Source: Tetrapyrgos nigripes
Taxonomy: Eukaryota; Basidiomycota; Agaricomycetes; Agaricales; Campanellaceae
NCBI GenBank assembly: GCA_013368315.1
Contig: JAACJM010000194.1
Span: forward strand, 62,001-126,000
Length of the DNA stretch: 64,000 nt
Direction: 5' to 3'
Below the pieces are notes generated by a model. That model was not told the DNA's origin, ran no database searches, and saw only the letters and a program-made list of their open reading frames with translations. Made by a program: the position numbers and the translations under genes. Each line of letters opens with the position of its first letter. Position 1 is the stretch's first letter. Shown piece by piece: positions 1 to 11,296 of the stretch.

Positions 1-1560
1 CAGATTGCTAGCTACTACATTACAGGAAAGTACATGAGATAGAGCCACTCTATAGCCCGTTCCTGATAAAAGACGAAAGAAATATTACGAGTAACAAATA
101 GGCAGTTGCCGTTAATCGTGATGACAGTCATCCTTTGGGAAGTCATGGCCGCTTTCATCATGACATTAGAGAGAGAAAAAGAGGCTCGAGCATAAACCCA
201 TTCAACATTCACTATGCCATATCCAACATCCAACATCTATCCAATCCCAGTACAGTAGTGAGCCTCGCCACCTCTCTTCAATCCCTTCCCACCAACTCTT
301 GTGGGGAGACACAGATGCTTTACAACACCACCAATGACCATGAACGAGTATAGAAAGGATAATAATAATATGCATGAATCAAAGACGGGAGAGGAAAGAC
401 ATCCAAGTCCATGCCCAGATACAGCCCAAGGCAAGGAAAGTGTGAACATGAAATCAGCCATATCATAAGATAAAGCAAACGAGCGCACTAGTATCCTCGA
501 CGGCCTTTGAAAAATGGCCAATCACTCGGCCAGCACCCAACGCCACACATCCAGGGCATCCAGTTATAGCAATCAGGTGATAGGAACGGACAGTATCAAC
601 GTGTATGCCGACACTACGAGCGTGTCCCACCTCCCAACATCCCCCTCTTTGAGCTTGATAGTCCAGCAACCTTCTAGTAGCCCAGGGTCGTGCATGTAGC
701 ATGCTACGGTAAAAGAGAAACGAAAGATAAGAGAGAAAAGAAAAAAGATACCGAAAGAAAGCAAAGAACAAGGAAAAACGTAATAAAAGAGAATGAACCA
801 TGATATTGGAATACCGGGTGGGGACTTACCCCGCTAGTATATATATATGGGAACCTCCTAGGGCAATCCTAGGGTGAACCTGAGAATACCAGTCCACGAA
901 ATGAATAGCAAAATATGAAACAAATGAAAGAATTGGACCCCCCCCTCCCCTTTCCCCCCCCCCTCCAAAACTCTCCACCTCACACACGGTCGGCAGAACA
1001 TGAAAATACAGAGCAAAGGAGCAAATGAAGAAGCCTCCCAAAAAATAAAAGAAACTCGCCCTGATACCCAGCCTCAACCACATCCAACCTTCCCCACCTT
1101 TCTGCTGCCTTTTTCACATTAACAACCCGGCCGTCGTTCCTTTATCCTTGCCCTCGGCCGCCTTGACAAGCTGCCCCTCCCCCTGTACCCGTGCGTCCCC
1201 AGCGGCAGCCCCAGCGAACGCCTCCATCTCCCAGGACATAGTATCGGTTTGGGCCCTTGACGAGATATCTAGGGATGGCGATGCCCATGAAGACTTGACG
1301 TCCGTCGGGATGACCGTATTGTTCCCAGTTACGGCGGCGGATGGTTTCGTTGGTGAGACTGTTTTTGGTTTTTCGTGAAGGGTTTGGGAAGTGAGGAGAT
1401 GGGTAAGGGCGGGAGGTAGGTCAAATAAGCGGGCGAGAAAGACGCGTGGAAGGACGATGGTTGGAACAGAGAAGTAGTACAGGCGGGTTGACATGGCATG
1501 TAGATATTGATGTGGACAGGAAGGAGGATGGAAAGGAAACAGTTAGCATATCGTGTAAGA
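1..1560. repeat. Duplicated intergenic block X1
   Basis: This stretch is a diverged copy of about 34955-36340 (X2), and its first 330 bases also match about 61345-61638 (X3). Shared landmarks in order are a segment ending in a run of GAGA and AAAAGAGGCT, the phrase around 'acagatgctttac', a stretch around 'agcccaaggcaa', and a poly-C tract (about 940-962 here). X3 lies directly downstream of copy C of the seven-helix family, and X1 and X2 lie upstream of copies A and B, so the block looks like the spacer of an array of these genes. I see no convincing long gene in it. Homology is seen by eye; the exact ends are approximate. Confidence 0.7.
1114..1494 (-). CDS. Hypothetical small protein in block X1
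   Basis: An open frame of 126 codons starts at an ATG and ends at a TGA. The last 35 residues are rich in Ala, Gly, Glu and Lys. The equivalent part of X2 (minus strand, about 36050-36200) keeps a similar run: an EAFAG-type stretch, then EGQLVKA, then EGK. The upstream half is not conserved between the two blocks. The C-terminal composition faintly recalls small CsbD-like stress proteins, but this is only a resemblance. It may be a last exon, or the similarity may just reflect the DNA duplication. No function is assigned. Confidence 0.25.
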   Translation of the reverse strand: MSTRLYYFSVPTIVLPRVFLARLFDLPPALTHLLTSQTLHEKPKTVSPTKPSAAVTGNNTVIPTDVKSSWASPSLDISSRAQTDTMSWEMEAFAGAAAGDARVQGEGQLVKAAEGKDKGTTAGLLM

Positions 1561-1599
1561 CGCCAGGACACAAGGAAGAAGAACTCACGCTTTGTACGC

Positions 1600-2170
1600 C
1601 CTGGTAATCTCAACGAAACGGTTTCGTTGGTTGGTCAGACTTTGTTGGGGTGACTGTGTTACGCGGACATGAAGTAGCAGTCGGTGGAGTAGTCGAGTGG
1701 GACGAGTTGGTAAGAGAGGCAGGAAAGGCGAGTTAGTCAAAACCGGCATGGCCAGCGCGTCTGCGGTTTCGGCTATTTCGGCTATTTCGGAACGGCCTCG
1801 GATTTCTTTTCCGACTTCGATGCCGACCTCATGCGCGAGCAGAGCTCTCCTCAGCCGAGTGGTTGGAATACTAATCGTAATAGTAGCTACATGATCCTCA
1901 TGGCTAGTTTTGACTATTTTAACGCTTTCTCGTCTCATGGCCTCATGCACCTGATCTTGTTGCTTTCTTGAGGACCGGAACAGTGCTTGTGAACCAAGTG
2001 AGGTGTGATCTTCCATTGCCAAACCCTCTCATGCCTTGTATGTTGCCTCAGTTCCTACACTTAGTGGCAAGGCACATGCCATTTACACATCATGCTCGTT
2101 CCCATGACAGTTTGAATTCTGTCTTTCGTGTAGAAATCATCTTGTATATAGCTCTTAGCTAGATAGATTA
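1600..2170. repeat. Duplicated upstream region of 7TM copy A
   Basis: This segment matches about 39720-40275, upstream of copy B, at high identity. Shared landmarks include 'ggggtgactgtgttacgcgg', 'catgaagtagcagt', the repeated 'tttcggcta' motif and 'gctagatag' near the end. Copy A and B genes therefore share upstream sequence as well as exons, as expected from a segmental duplication. A minus-strand frame of 145 codons (1585-2022) exists, but the matching DNA in copy B does not support it as a protein, so I do not call it. Promoters of copies A and B are expected at the right end of these segments. Confidence 0.7.
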
Positions 2171-3771
2171 ATGATGCTGCTCCGCTCAGATGATCTTAGA
2201 GTCTTGGTGCATCTATCAATATCATGATATGATCATTACATCTATCTAGTCTCAACCGAAGATATCCAGACTAGCACTGCGGAATATCCATCAACGTAGG
2301 GATGTTCCTCGTCTCTGCTCTTCTTGTTTCTCCCTTGTATGGAACAAGTCTGCTACAAGATGTATACAGTAGAGCAACATTCATCATTCTGAAAACAGTG
2401 GCTTCAGTGCCAAATATGTAACTACGCGGCCATCATTATTACACATCGTTTCTGCGCGTGGCTATGCTCATTAGGTCTGATTGGCTGCCTCCTCCCACCA
2501 TCAATCACTAAATTTGGGCCTCGTTCTCATCATGATGCTGCGCGCAGTGGTGGCCACAATTTCCTCGTGAAATGGGATCTACAGAAAACCGACAGATATT
2601 TAAGGACAGATGAAATAATGCCATTGTAACAACCACTGGCCTGCGTACCCAATTCTTCTCTGCTGCAATCCTCGCAAATGTCAAGGATGAAATCTTCCTT
2701 TCTTACATCTTCAGATATCACTGGCATTCAAGAGGCTTTAGTGGAAAATGCAGTTGAAGGACTTTGCTTTGGTAGGTTCAGAGCCCAATGTTCAACTTTA
2801 ATGTATCTCCCTATTCATTGCCTTGCTATCCAGCCATTGAGCTTTTGATTACCATTTCTACCATCTTGCTGCTATGGTATGCTTGTCCCAAACTTTTCTG
2901 ACACAATTTCAAACATGGACCTAGTCAGCAAGGACTTCGACAGTCACCAATGCGATTATTTCTGGTGGCTGCATGTGCAATCATGCTTACAAGCTCAGCA
3001 TGGATCATGGTGGCATATCAGACATATAACCCTGTTCCAACTATGATTACAATTGGATTGATGCAGACAGTACTGGCAAGAATTAGTGTGAGTTTCACTG
3101 TGCTATTCTAATTCCTCATCTAAATACTGAAGTATATGCTGATAGTATTTCCTGGGGGATACAATTGTGGTTTGGAGGGCATGGATCATTTTTCAAAGGG
3201 AAACTATTCCGAGAGGGATTCTTCTTTTCTGTATTGCTCAATCATTAGGTAAGAATCCACACCATACTTACTTTGGAGTGTTGTTGAGCTGACATTTCTG
3301 GATTTAGGATGTAGTATATATGATGCCTTTCTTACCATCAAGGCATCCCTTGATGGAAATTTTGTATGTATCTTTTGTTGCTTTATTGAACCCAGCCTTA
3401 CATTAATACTGTACAGGACACAGCTCAACCTATCAGAGTGATAATGCCAATATCACTTGTCCTCACCAACCTCACAGCGACTCTTCTGATTGCAAAGAAG
3501 GCTTGGTAAGCAGACAGCAGACTGCTGGCTCCTTAGTTCTCAGCCTTAACTTGATTTCTCAACAGGCACTACAGAGAATCTGTGAAAGCTCACCTTGGAA
3601 AATTAAATACAAAAAGCCGAGTGGAGCAGATACTGGTACTCTTAGTCCAGTCTGGTATAATCTATTGCATTCCCTGGGTAGGTAATCATTTGTGCATTTT
3701 TAGAACTTGAATCCTAACAACATTTTGAAACCCAGATTCTAGACATGCCCAGTGTATTTAATCCAGGGTAT

Positions 3772-4394
3772 TGTAATATCTATGCTTCCATACATCTTTC
3801 CGATCGCATCCGATGCTTTTCCGAACTTCTTTTCCTTTTATTTCGAACTTCATTCCCTTTCATTCCGAACACTTTCCGATCATTCATTTCCGATTTCATA
3901 TCCGAGCTCCACTATTAATCCCCACACACGGATCCCATCCGGGAACTCGTGATTCATTTCGGATAACTACCAGATAGCTCGTATCTAATCTCCAAAGCTA
4001 TTCCACTTCATCTCCAATCCGTTCCACTTTGTTTCCACTTCGTTCCGTAGTACTCCAATCCATCTCCAATAACACCATGTGCTTTTCCTTCATTTCCGAA
4101 CCTTTCCTATCTTACTCCTACTCATTCTGATAGTTTCCGAAGTAGTACTTAAGCTAGCAACTTTGTAGTAGATAGCTTAAGTCTAAAATCGAATTAGCTG
4201 GTCTCCTAACTTCATCCGACTTCAGACAACAAAGTACCATCTTAATGGATTCCATTCCGTGTCATCCCTATACTTCATTTCCAGAGACTACCGGGTCCGC
4301 CCGGGTCCGTCTTCATCCTTTCCTAAAAACTCCAACAAGACTTCCGCTCGGGTCCGACGTGTTTCCTAACGCTAGGATCCGCCCGGACTTAACA
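3772..4394 (+). repeat. 5' LTR of the chromovirus
   Basis: The repeat is 623 bases long with TG...CA ends. It matches the 3' LTR except for ten transitions and an 11-base segment present here only (a 'tttccacttcg' duplication near 4030). A diverged relative is the solo LTR at 47566-48258, which shares the central 'gctagcaactttgtagtag' stretch. The LTR should hold the promoter and poly(A) signals of the element, but I cannot place these precisely. Confidence 0.95.
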
Positions 4395-4424
4395 GTATTT
4401 TAGACTTCTCTCTTGTTGTCTACA

Positions 4425-5963
4425 ATGTCCCAACATTCTCAACCACGAACTCCTTCCCCAACACCGAACCTTATGGTTCCGGTGACTCCATTCAAAAACG
4501 CTTATTATTCCAACCTCTTCTGTAACGTTCAAATTCGCCAACACAGACGTTCCGGCAGCATTTTCGCGCACCCGAGCCCAACCAAACCCCGCACGAGTCC
4601 GTTTAAGGAATTCCTCGATAGCTGGGATGGCCCAGAGCCAGGAGACTCCGGAACCCTTACACAAACCCAAAGTCGTTCATATATCCAACAGCAAACTCAA
4701 GGATCCTCTCGAGCAGGACCCTCTCGTACAACTGCCAATCCTGATGACGGCCGTGGTCCCCCAGTGGGCCAGCGTTATGGTCAGGGAGATGACGGGGACA
4801 ACAATGAACAACATCAGGGTGGTGGAGGAGGCAGATCTGACAACAGTGACGGAGGACCACCGGATGATGGACCTCCAGGAGATGGTGGTTCCGACGGTTC
4901 CGACAGCAACAGCGATGATGACGAAGAAAGGAGGCAGTTCATTACCGCTCTCCAGAATTTCAACGAGATCATCGGAAAAGTTACACCTGGTCATAGTGAA
5001 AAGACGGAAGTGAAGAAACCCGACGTTTTCGATGGGTCGGATCCGAAGAAGCTCCGTCCATTCCTGATCCAGATCCAGATCAATCTCCAGAACCATCCAA
5101 AAGCATACGCGACTGATGCCGCAAAAATCAGTTTCACTCTTTCCTATCTCTCCGGCACCGCACTCGAATTCTTTGAACTGGAAATCCTCAACCCGGATCC
5201 CGAGGAACCCGCTCCGTGGACCCTTGACTTTGGTATTTTCGTCAAGGAGCTGAAGGATAACTTCGGGGTTTTCGATGAGGTCGGAGATGCTGAGGACCGA
5301 TTGGAGGCCCTATTCATGAAGGATTCCGATCGGGCCGCAAAATACTGTGTCAAGTTTCAACAACTTGCTTCGCAGGTCGCTTGGGATGAGAATTCTTTGC
5401 GACACTTTTTCCGAAAGGGTTTGGCCCCGCGAATCAAGGATGCCCTTGCCCTAGTCTATGAGGAAACGAACTTTCCCCATCTCAAGTCCCAGGTTCTCCG
5501 AATCGATTCCCGTTACTGGCATCGCCAAGCTGAAAAGAAACGGGAAGAGGGGAGCGGAGGAAAAGGGAATTCCGGGGGGAAAGGCTCGGGAGGTAATAGT
5601 TCCGGATCTGGCTCCGGAAAGTCCTCAAACTCTGGTAAAGGTGGGAAATCTGGAAATTCCTCCAATTCCTCCAATTCCAATTATAATTCCAACTCTAATT
5701 CATCTGTGTCGTCTTTGTTCCCTTCTGGTCAGAAGAAACCCTGGGCTAACAAGCTCGGAAAGGACGGAAAGCTATCCCAGGACGAAAGGGACTGTCGCAA
5801 GAAGAACAATCTTTGTATGTTCTGTGGTGGGAAGCATGCGACGGATGACTGTAACAAGCGGAAGGCGGCGAATGAAGCTCGCGGCCGAGCTGTAAACACG
5901 GAAAACACCTCATCCGGTAGTACTTCCGTGACTGGCACTGCTTCCACGCAGTCCCCAAAATAG
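4425..5963 (+). CDS. gag: Gag polyprotein of the chromovirus
   Basis: This is a 512-residue Gag. It has a disordered N-terminus with a long Gly/Asp/Ser-rich acidic stretch (about residues 100-170), then a retrotransposon capsid domain (about 190-360, with the 'FVKELKDNFGVFDE' region), a Ser/Gly/Asn/Lys-rich linker, and a zinc knuckle near residue 468. The knuckle reads CMFCGGKHATDDC, that is C-X2-C-X3-H-X4-C, one residue shorter than the usual C-X2-C-X4-H-X4-C. The first ATG after the LTR (4425) is taken as start. The frame stops at TAG 5961-5963, directly after a slippery heptamer. Gag should form the virus-like particle and bind the genomic RNA. No lesion is visible. Confidence 0.92.
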   Translation: MSQHSQPRTPSPTPNLMVPVTPFKNAYYSNLFCNVQIRQHRRSGSIFAHPSPTKPRTSPFKEFLDSWDGPEPGDSGTLTQTQSRSYIQQQTQGSSRAGPSRTTANPDDGRGPPVGQRYGQGDDGDNNEQHQGGGGGRSDNSDGGPPDDGPPGDGGSDGSDSNSDDDEERRQFITALQNFNEIIGKVTPGHSEKTEVKKPDVFDGSDPKKLRPFLIQIQINLQNHPKAYATDAAKISFTLSYLSGTALEFFELEILNPDPEEPAPWTLDFGIFVKELKDNFGVFDEVGDAEDRLEALFMKDSDRAAKYCVKFQQLASQVAWDENSLRHFFRKGLAPRIKDALALVYEETNFPHLKSQVLRIDSRYWHRQAEKKREEGSGGKGNSGGKGSGGNSSGSGSGKSSNSGKGGKSGNSSNSSNSNYNSNSNSSVSSLFPSGQKKPWANKLGKDGKLSQDERDCRKKNNLCMFCGGKHATDDCNKRKAANEARGRAVNTENTSSGSTSVTGTASTQSPK

Positions 5964-5998
5964 TCAGCGACTCTGATGCCTCGGCACGAGGTCGGAGT
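5954..5998 (+). promoter_or_regulatory. Candidate -1 ribosomal frameshift signal between gag and pol
   Basis: The heptamer C CCA AAA (5954-5960) is in the gag frame and is followed at once by the gag stop TAG. It fits the X XXY YYZ rule. After a -1 slip, translation enters the pol frame, which stays open from here into the protease. Nine bases downstream a hairpin can form: ACTC (5970-5973) with GAGT (5995-5998), and CCTCG (5979-5983) with CGAGG (5987-5991), loop GCA. No ATG occurs in the pol frame between the gag stop and the protease motif, which favours frameshifting over separate initiation. This is inference from sequence only. Confidence 0.65.
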
Positions 5999-8900
5999 TG
6001 CATTGACCGGGATCATGCCAATCAGGAGGTTACTCTCAACACCGCCGCTCTTTCCATTAAATCCTTAGTCATTCCACTTTCTATTCCCTCATATACTAAA
6101 CCCGAACTTTCCATTTCGTTTCCGTCACTTTTGGATTCTGGATCCTCAGATTGTTTTATCGACTCTACTTATGTTTCCGAACATTCCCTACCTACCCTTT
6201 TCATTCCTCCCGTTTGTCTACGCTTACTTGATGGTTCCGTACCTTGCACCCTGAATAAAGTATGCCGTCTTTCCGTTTACTTTCCGAAGGGGGAACGAAT
6301 TCCTCTTGACTTCTATGTCACTAATCTCGACTCAACTTGTAAGGGAGTCCTCGGATATAGTTTCCTTTCCCGCTACAACCCGTCGGTTGACTGGGTAAAA
6401 GGAAACATCGATTTCCGTAACCCCAAACAGGTTGCTGTCACCCCGAGCTCTGAACCCTGTGTGTCGCCTTCTGAGGCTGACCCAGATTCTCCGGTTTCCA
6501 CACCGCTTCTGGCTGAAACGCCACCCATTCGTTCTAAAACATCATGGCCGTACGAACCCATCTATTCCTATCCTTCCATCTCGCAAATGGCATCTTCTGT
6601 CGACGACACCCGCATTAGCATCATCGGAGCAGCAGCTTTCCTTCGCTGTTGCAAACAGGATCAGCTTGAACCAATGGCGCTCCGATTAACTTCAGATGCT
6701 GAGGTTCATGCGAAAGCCTCAAATTCGGAAACCCCATCTTCTCCAAAGGCTCCCGAATATTTAGCCGACTATTCCGATGTGTTTGACGAAAAGCTTTCGG
6801 ATAAACTGGCTCTGCATTGCCCCTACGACCTCAAAATTGACCGTGTCGAAGGTGCAGCTCCGCCGATTGCCCGGATTTATCTGGTATCCGACAGGGAATT
6901 CGGAGAATTACGAAAATTTATCGATAAACATCTGACTATAGGTTTTATTAAACCTTCATCCTCGCCCTTCGTGGCTCCGGTCCTCTTTGTGAAGAAGAAA
7001 AACGGAGAGCTTCGGCTTTGCGTTGACTTCCGTGGCCTCAATGCCATCACGAAGAAGGATAGGTATCCGCTTCCACTTATTTCCGAGCTTTTAGACACTC
7101 CCCAGTGCGCGAAAATTTATACCAAGTTGGATCTCTGTCACGCTTACCACTTGGTCCGCATCGCCGAGGGGGATGAATGGAAAACCGCTTTCCGGACCCA
7201 TTACGGATCCTTCGAATGGAAAGTGATGCCTTTTGGTCTTAGCAATGCTCCCGCTGCCTTTCAGCGATGTATCAACGACATCCTCAAGGATCTCCTCGAC
7301 GTCACCGTCATTGTTTATCTCGACGACGTCCTGATCTATTCCGACAACGAGGAAGACCATCAGAAGCATGTTCGCGAAGTATTCCGTCGACTCCGAGAGC
7401 ACGGACTCTTTGTCAATCCCGAAAAATGTTTCTTTTCTGTTGATACCGTGGAGTATCTAGGTTACATTCTCTCCCCCGAAGGGTTAACGATGGATCCTTT
7501 CAAAATCCGAACTATCCTGGAATGGCCCGTTCCTCGGAAGGTCCGGGATATACAATCTTTCCTAGGCTTCTGTAATTTTTACAGACGCTTCATCTTCAAT
7601 TATTCAGATATCGTCGTACCCTTAACCCGTCTCACCTGAAAAGCTATCCAGTGGAAATGGACGCAGGCATGCCAGGAATCTTTCGATTACCTTAAGCACG
7701 CTTTTACTTCCGCTCCGATCCTTGGTCATTGGGTTCCGAACCAAAAGATCATCGTCGAAACCGACGCTTCCGACTACGCTATCACCGCAATCCTCTCTCT
7801 CCAGTATGATTCCAGAGAGATTCATCCCATCGCATTCCATTCACGCACCTTACAATCCGCTGAACTCAATTACGATGTTCACGACAAGGAATTGCTTGCC
7901 ATTTTTGAAGCTTTCCGAATCTGGCGACATTATTTGGAAGGCTCCGGATCCCCTATCGATGTCGTTACCGATCACAAGAATTTGGAATATTTTTCAACCA
8001 CCAAAATTCTAACACGACGACAAGTCCAATGGTCCGAGTATCTTTCCGCCTTCAATCTCATTATCCGGTTCCGACCGGGTAAATTAGGTGCAAAACCTGA
8101 TTCACTCACTAGACGATGGGACATCTACCCAAAAGAGGGGGATAGCGACTACACCAAGGTTAATCCGCAGAATTTCTGCCCAGTCTTTACCCAAGAACAA
8201 CTTTCCGAATCGCTCCGAGCCTCTTTCCTCGAAGGACCCGCACTCCGTGCATCCATTATCATGGATATTGAGAAACTCCATTCTACAATCCGACAATCCT
8301 ACACTTCCGATCCAGAATCACAAGCCGGTCTCAAACTAGCTAAGGATTCCTCATCATCCCGATGGAAACTCGATGATTCCGGGTTACTACGCTTGGACGA
8401 TAGGATATTCGTTCCTGGTGTTTCCGACCTTAGACTTCAAGTTTTGCGACAACACCACGACCATTCCCTAGCAGGACACTTCGGACAAAACCGGACACTT
8501 GACATTATCCGACGCCACTATACATGGCCAAAGGTCTGGGAATTCGTTCGGGATTATGTCGCGTCCTGTACGGTTTGTGGTCGTAACAAGCCTCGTCGAC
8601 ATCGTCCTTATGGTCTCCTAAAACCACTTCCCATGCCAGTCCGTCCATGGGACTCGATCTCCATGGATTTTATCGAACAACTACCGGATTCCAACGGATA
8701 CACAGCAATCCTGGTAATTGTGGATCGCGCATCCAAACAAGGAATCTTCATTCCAACTCATGATACCATTACATCGGAACAGCTCGCGGAATTATTTGTT
8801 ATTCATGTTTTTTCTAAGCATGGTGTTCCTAACCATGTCACTTCCGACCGCGGTTCCGAATTCGTTTCCCATTTTTTCCGATCCTTAGGAAAAGCTTTGA

Positions 8901-9745
8901 ATATGGAACTTCATTTCACTTTGGGTTATCACCCGGAAGCCGACAGACAAACCGAGCGCACCAATCAGACACTCGAGCAGTACATCCGAATCTATTGTTC
9001 TTACCAACAGGATAATTGGTCTTCCCTACTCCCCATCGCTGAGTTCGCTTACAACAACGCTCCGAACGCTTCCACCAGAATCACACCTTTCTTCGCAAAT
9101 AAAGGGTTTCACCCAAACTTAACGGTTCATCCCGACTACAATCTCGCTTCCGAACGCGCCCGACATTTCGTTGTCAATCTCGAGGAACTTCACGGTTTCC
9201 TTCGGGATGAGATTCGGGAAGCTCAGAAACGTTACAAGGTACAGGCCGACAAACGCCGTCTAGATTTACCAGAAATCCCTATCGGTTCCGAGGTTTTTGT
9301 GTCCGCAAAACACATAAAAACTACAAGACCCACTCCGAAGTTCTCCGAGAAATTCCTTGGTCCATTCAAAGTTCTCTCTCGCCCCAGCTCTCTTTCCTAT
9401 GCCATAAAGCTCCCCGACTATCTCCGTGGAATCCACCCTGTCTTCCATGTGTCCCAACTAGAACCCGCTGTCCCGAACACGATTCCGAATCGTATCCCAG
9501 ATCCGCCCGCTCCGGTCGAGATTGAAGGTGAACTTGAATATGAAATCACTGAAATCTTAGACTCGAAAATCGATCGGCACCATCAGAAATGTCCTCTATT
9601 ATATTTGGTACAGTGGTCTGGTTACGAAGGCACCGACGAAGAATTTTCCTGGCTTCCCGCGGACGAGCTAACAGCCGAAGAAGCTATAGACGAGTATCAT
9701 CAGAAAAATCCGAACAAACCCGGTCCTCTTCCAATTTCATCTTAA
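5954..9745 (+). pseudogene. pol: Pol polyprotein (protease, RT, RNase H, integrase, chromodomain) with one TGA
   Basis: The frame is -1 to gag. In order I see an aspartic protease (DSGSSDCFID, near 6131), a reverse transcriptase with the catalytic YLDD (about 7316), RNase H (ETDAS near 7757 and the DHKNL region near 7972), an integrase zinc finger of HHCC type (about 8453-8590), an integrase core (MDFIEQLP near 8664, TSDRGSEF near 8845, QTERTNQ near 8948), and a C-terminal chromodomain (about 9535-9710, with YLVQWSGY). Chromodomains of this kind direct integration to modified chromatin in chromoviruses. A single TGA at 7637-7639, between RT and RNase H, interrupts an otherwise open frame. Relatives usually have Arg or Lys there, so a CGA to TGA change is likely. 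Confidence 0.9.
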
Positions 9746-9974
9746 TCCTTATCGTTCCGACATTTACTGTCCCTTCCAGTGCTCTCCACTAATTTCAATT
9801 TATTCTATATTTTCTCATTTTTTCCTTTTATTCCGATCGCATCTTAACTTCACTCTAAATTTGTTCCAAGAAAATTTTTTTTTTGCCCATCCGGGTCCGG
9901 TCGAGTATCCATTACAAAAAATCTATATACAATTGTTTGTGTCCATCGCGTCCGGCGCGCATCCGTCCCTTTTC

Positions 9975-11006
9975 CTAATCTTCCTCTACCACTGCCTTTG
10001 ATCTCGGTTTCTTCCCTTTGCCTTTCTTCTTTGGCGTTCCGAGCGAATCCGGCATGTCCAACAACCTTGCCTCCATTCCCGTCCACTCCTCATCCTCCAT
10101 CTTGGGAAGCGGAATGTTCGACGATTCCGCCATCGCTTCCAGAACATTCCCTATATGGATCATGCGACAGAGTTGGGCCAACTGTATGGCACAAAGGGTA
10201 GAAACATCGGGAAGGACGGCTTTCCGACTGGTGAAGCTACAACCCACACGTGATGCCGCGCAGGACTCGCAAGCACGTTTCCCGTTGCCTTGGGATGTGC
10301 ACTCCGAACTGTTTCGGGTACACCGGGAACACCGCTATAAAATCAAGGTCAAAATCCGAAGGTAAAGAAAAAACGGAAAAAACAAACGTACCTCGGCATA
10401 GGCCTCTCCCTTCTCCACCTCAACCTCTTCCTCACTCTCCGAGTCTTCATCCCCAGATCCCTCGTCCCTACGACGCCTCCGAGCCACACGAGGACTACTC
10501 GGTCCGGAATTTCGCTTTCCTTTTCCCTTTCGCCTTCTCCGACGGGCCCGCATCAGAATGCTCCATCTCCACCTCTGGACCCCATCCCGTCTGTTCTGTT
10601 CGCTCATCCTCCTTCCTTACCCATTCCTCCAGCCGTTTCCTCTCCTCAGCTTCCAATTCCTCCTTCTTCGCGTTTTCCACGTCTTTCCGCTGCTCCAACC
10701 ACAACTCCATCAACTCCTCCGCAGCCTCATATTCCTCCATCAGAGCTTCATATGTTTGTCGAGCTAAAGTTGATTCCATTAGCATCCGGGGAAAACCCAA
10801 TTCAAAACCGGTCACGTACCATTCTTGTTTTCCTGATGGACCCGATGTTTTTCTGTCACCCTCATACCATCTTTGATCACTTTCTCCACCAAAGGTTCGG
10901 GATGCACAGGAGCCAGAGGTTTCGCGTTGGATGTTGTCCATTCGGTCATATACTCCGTCAGGAGCTTGGAAACATCAAGGGGAACGTAGGAAGTGGTAGA
11001 AGACAT
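9975..11006 (-). pseudogene. Spliced antisense gene inside the chromovirus, coiled coil plus Cys cluster
   Basis: On the strand opposite to gag-pol, between pol and the 3' LTR, there is a gene with three exons: 10820-11006, 10392-10763 and 9975-10334, with good GT/AG junctions (GTACGTG...TTTAG and GTACGTTTG...TTATAG). It starts MSSTTSYVPLDV. Exon 2 encodes a charged Glu/Lys/Arg helix-forming stretch (EALMEEYEAAEELMELW and following), then a basic and an acidic patch. Exon 3 opens with a cysteine cluster: CSRC, C about eight residues on, then CESC and a further C in VGC, followed by a hydrophobic stretch. Exon 2 needs a one-base correction near 10510-10530 to join the two frames, so this copy looks frameshifted. 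I recall similar antisense proteins in other basidiomycete gypsy elements, but that is memory. A role in nucleic-acid binding is only inferred. Confidence 0.6.
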
Positions 11007-11296
11007 TGATAATGGTGAAGTTGGTTTTGCTCTGCTTCCGAAGACATCTCCCTTTTATACGTTTTCGAATACATGCACGGACCATCCTTATTGTTTCCTG
11101 TTCATTTCGTTACAAATTCCTTAATTTAGAAACCATTCACAATCCCGATCGTTTCCATTTGTTTCCGATTCCATTGTTCATTTTCTGGGGTCCACCCCTT
11201 TTCTATTTTTCTTTCTATTGTCCTTTCAACTTCTTTCCGACGGACTACTATTTGTTTCCATGCCTCTCGAGGGCTCGAGGCCTAAGAGGGGGATAC

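Noticed and set aside
1585..2022. A 145-codon minus-strand frame upstream of copy A
   Set aside because: It does not survive in the matching DNA upstream of copy B.
7892..9745. A separate integrase gene
   Set aside because: It is in the same frame as the RT part and is separated only by one TGA, so it belongs to one pol.
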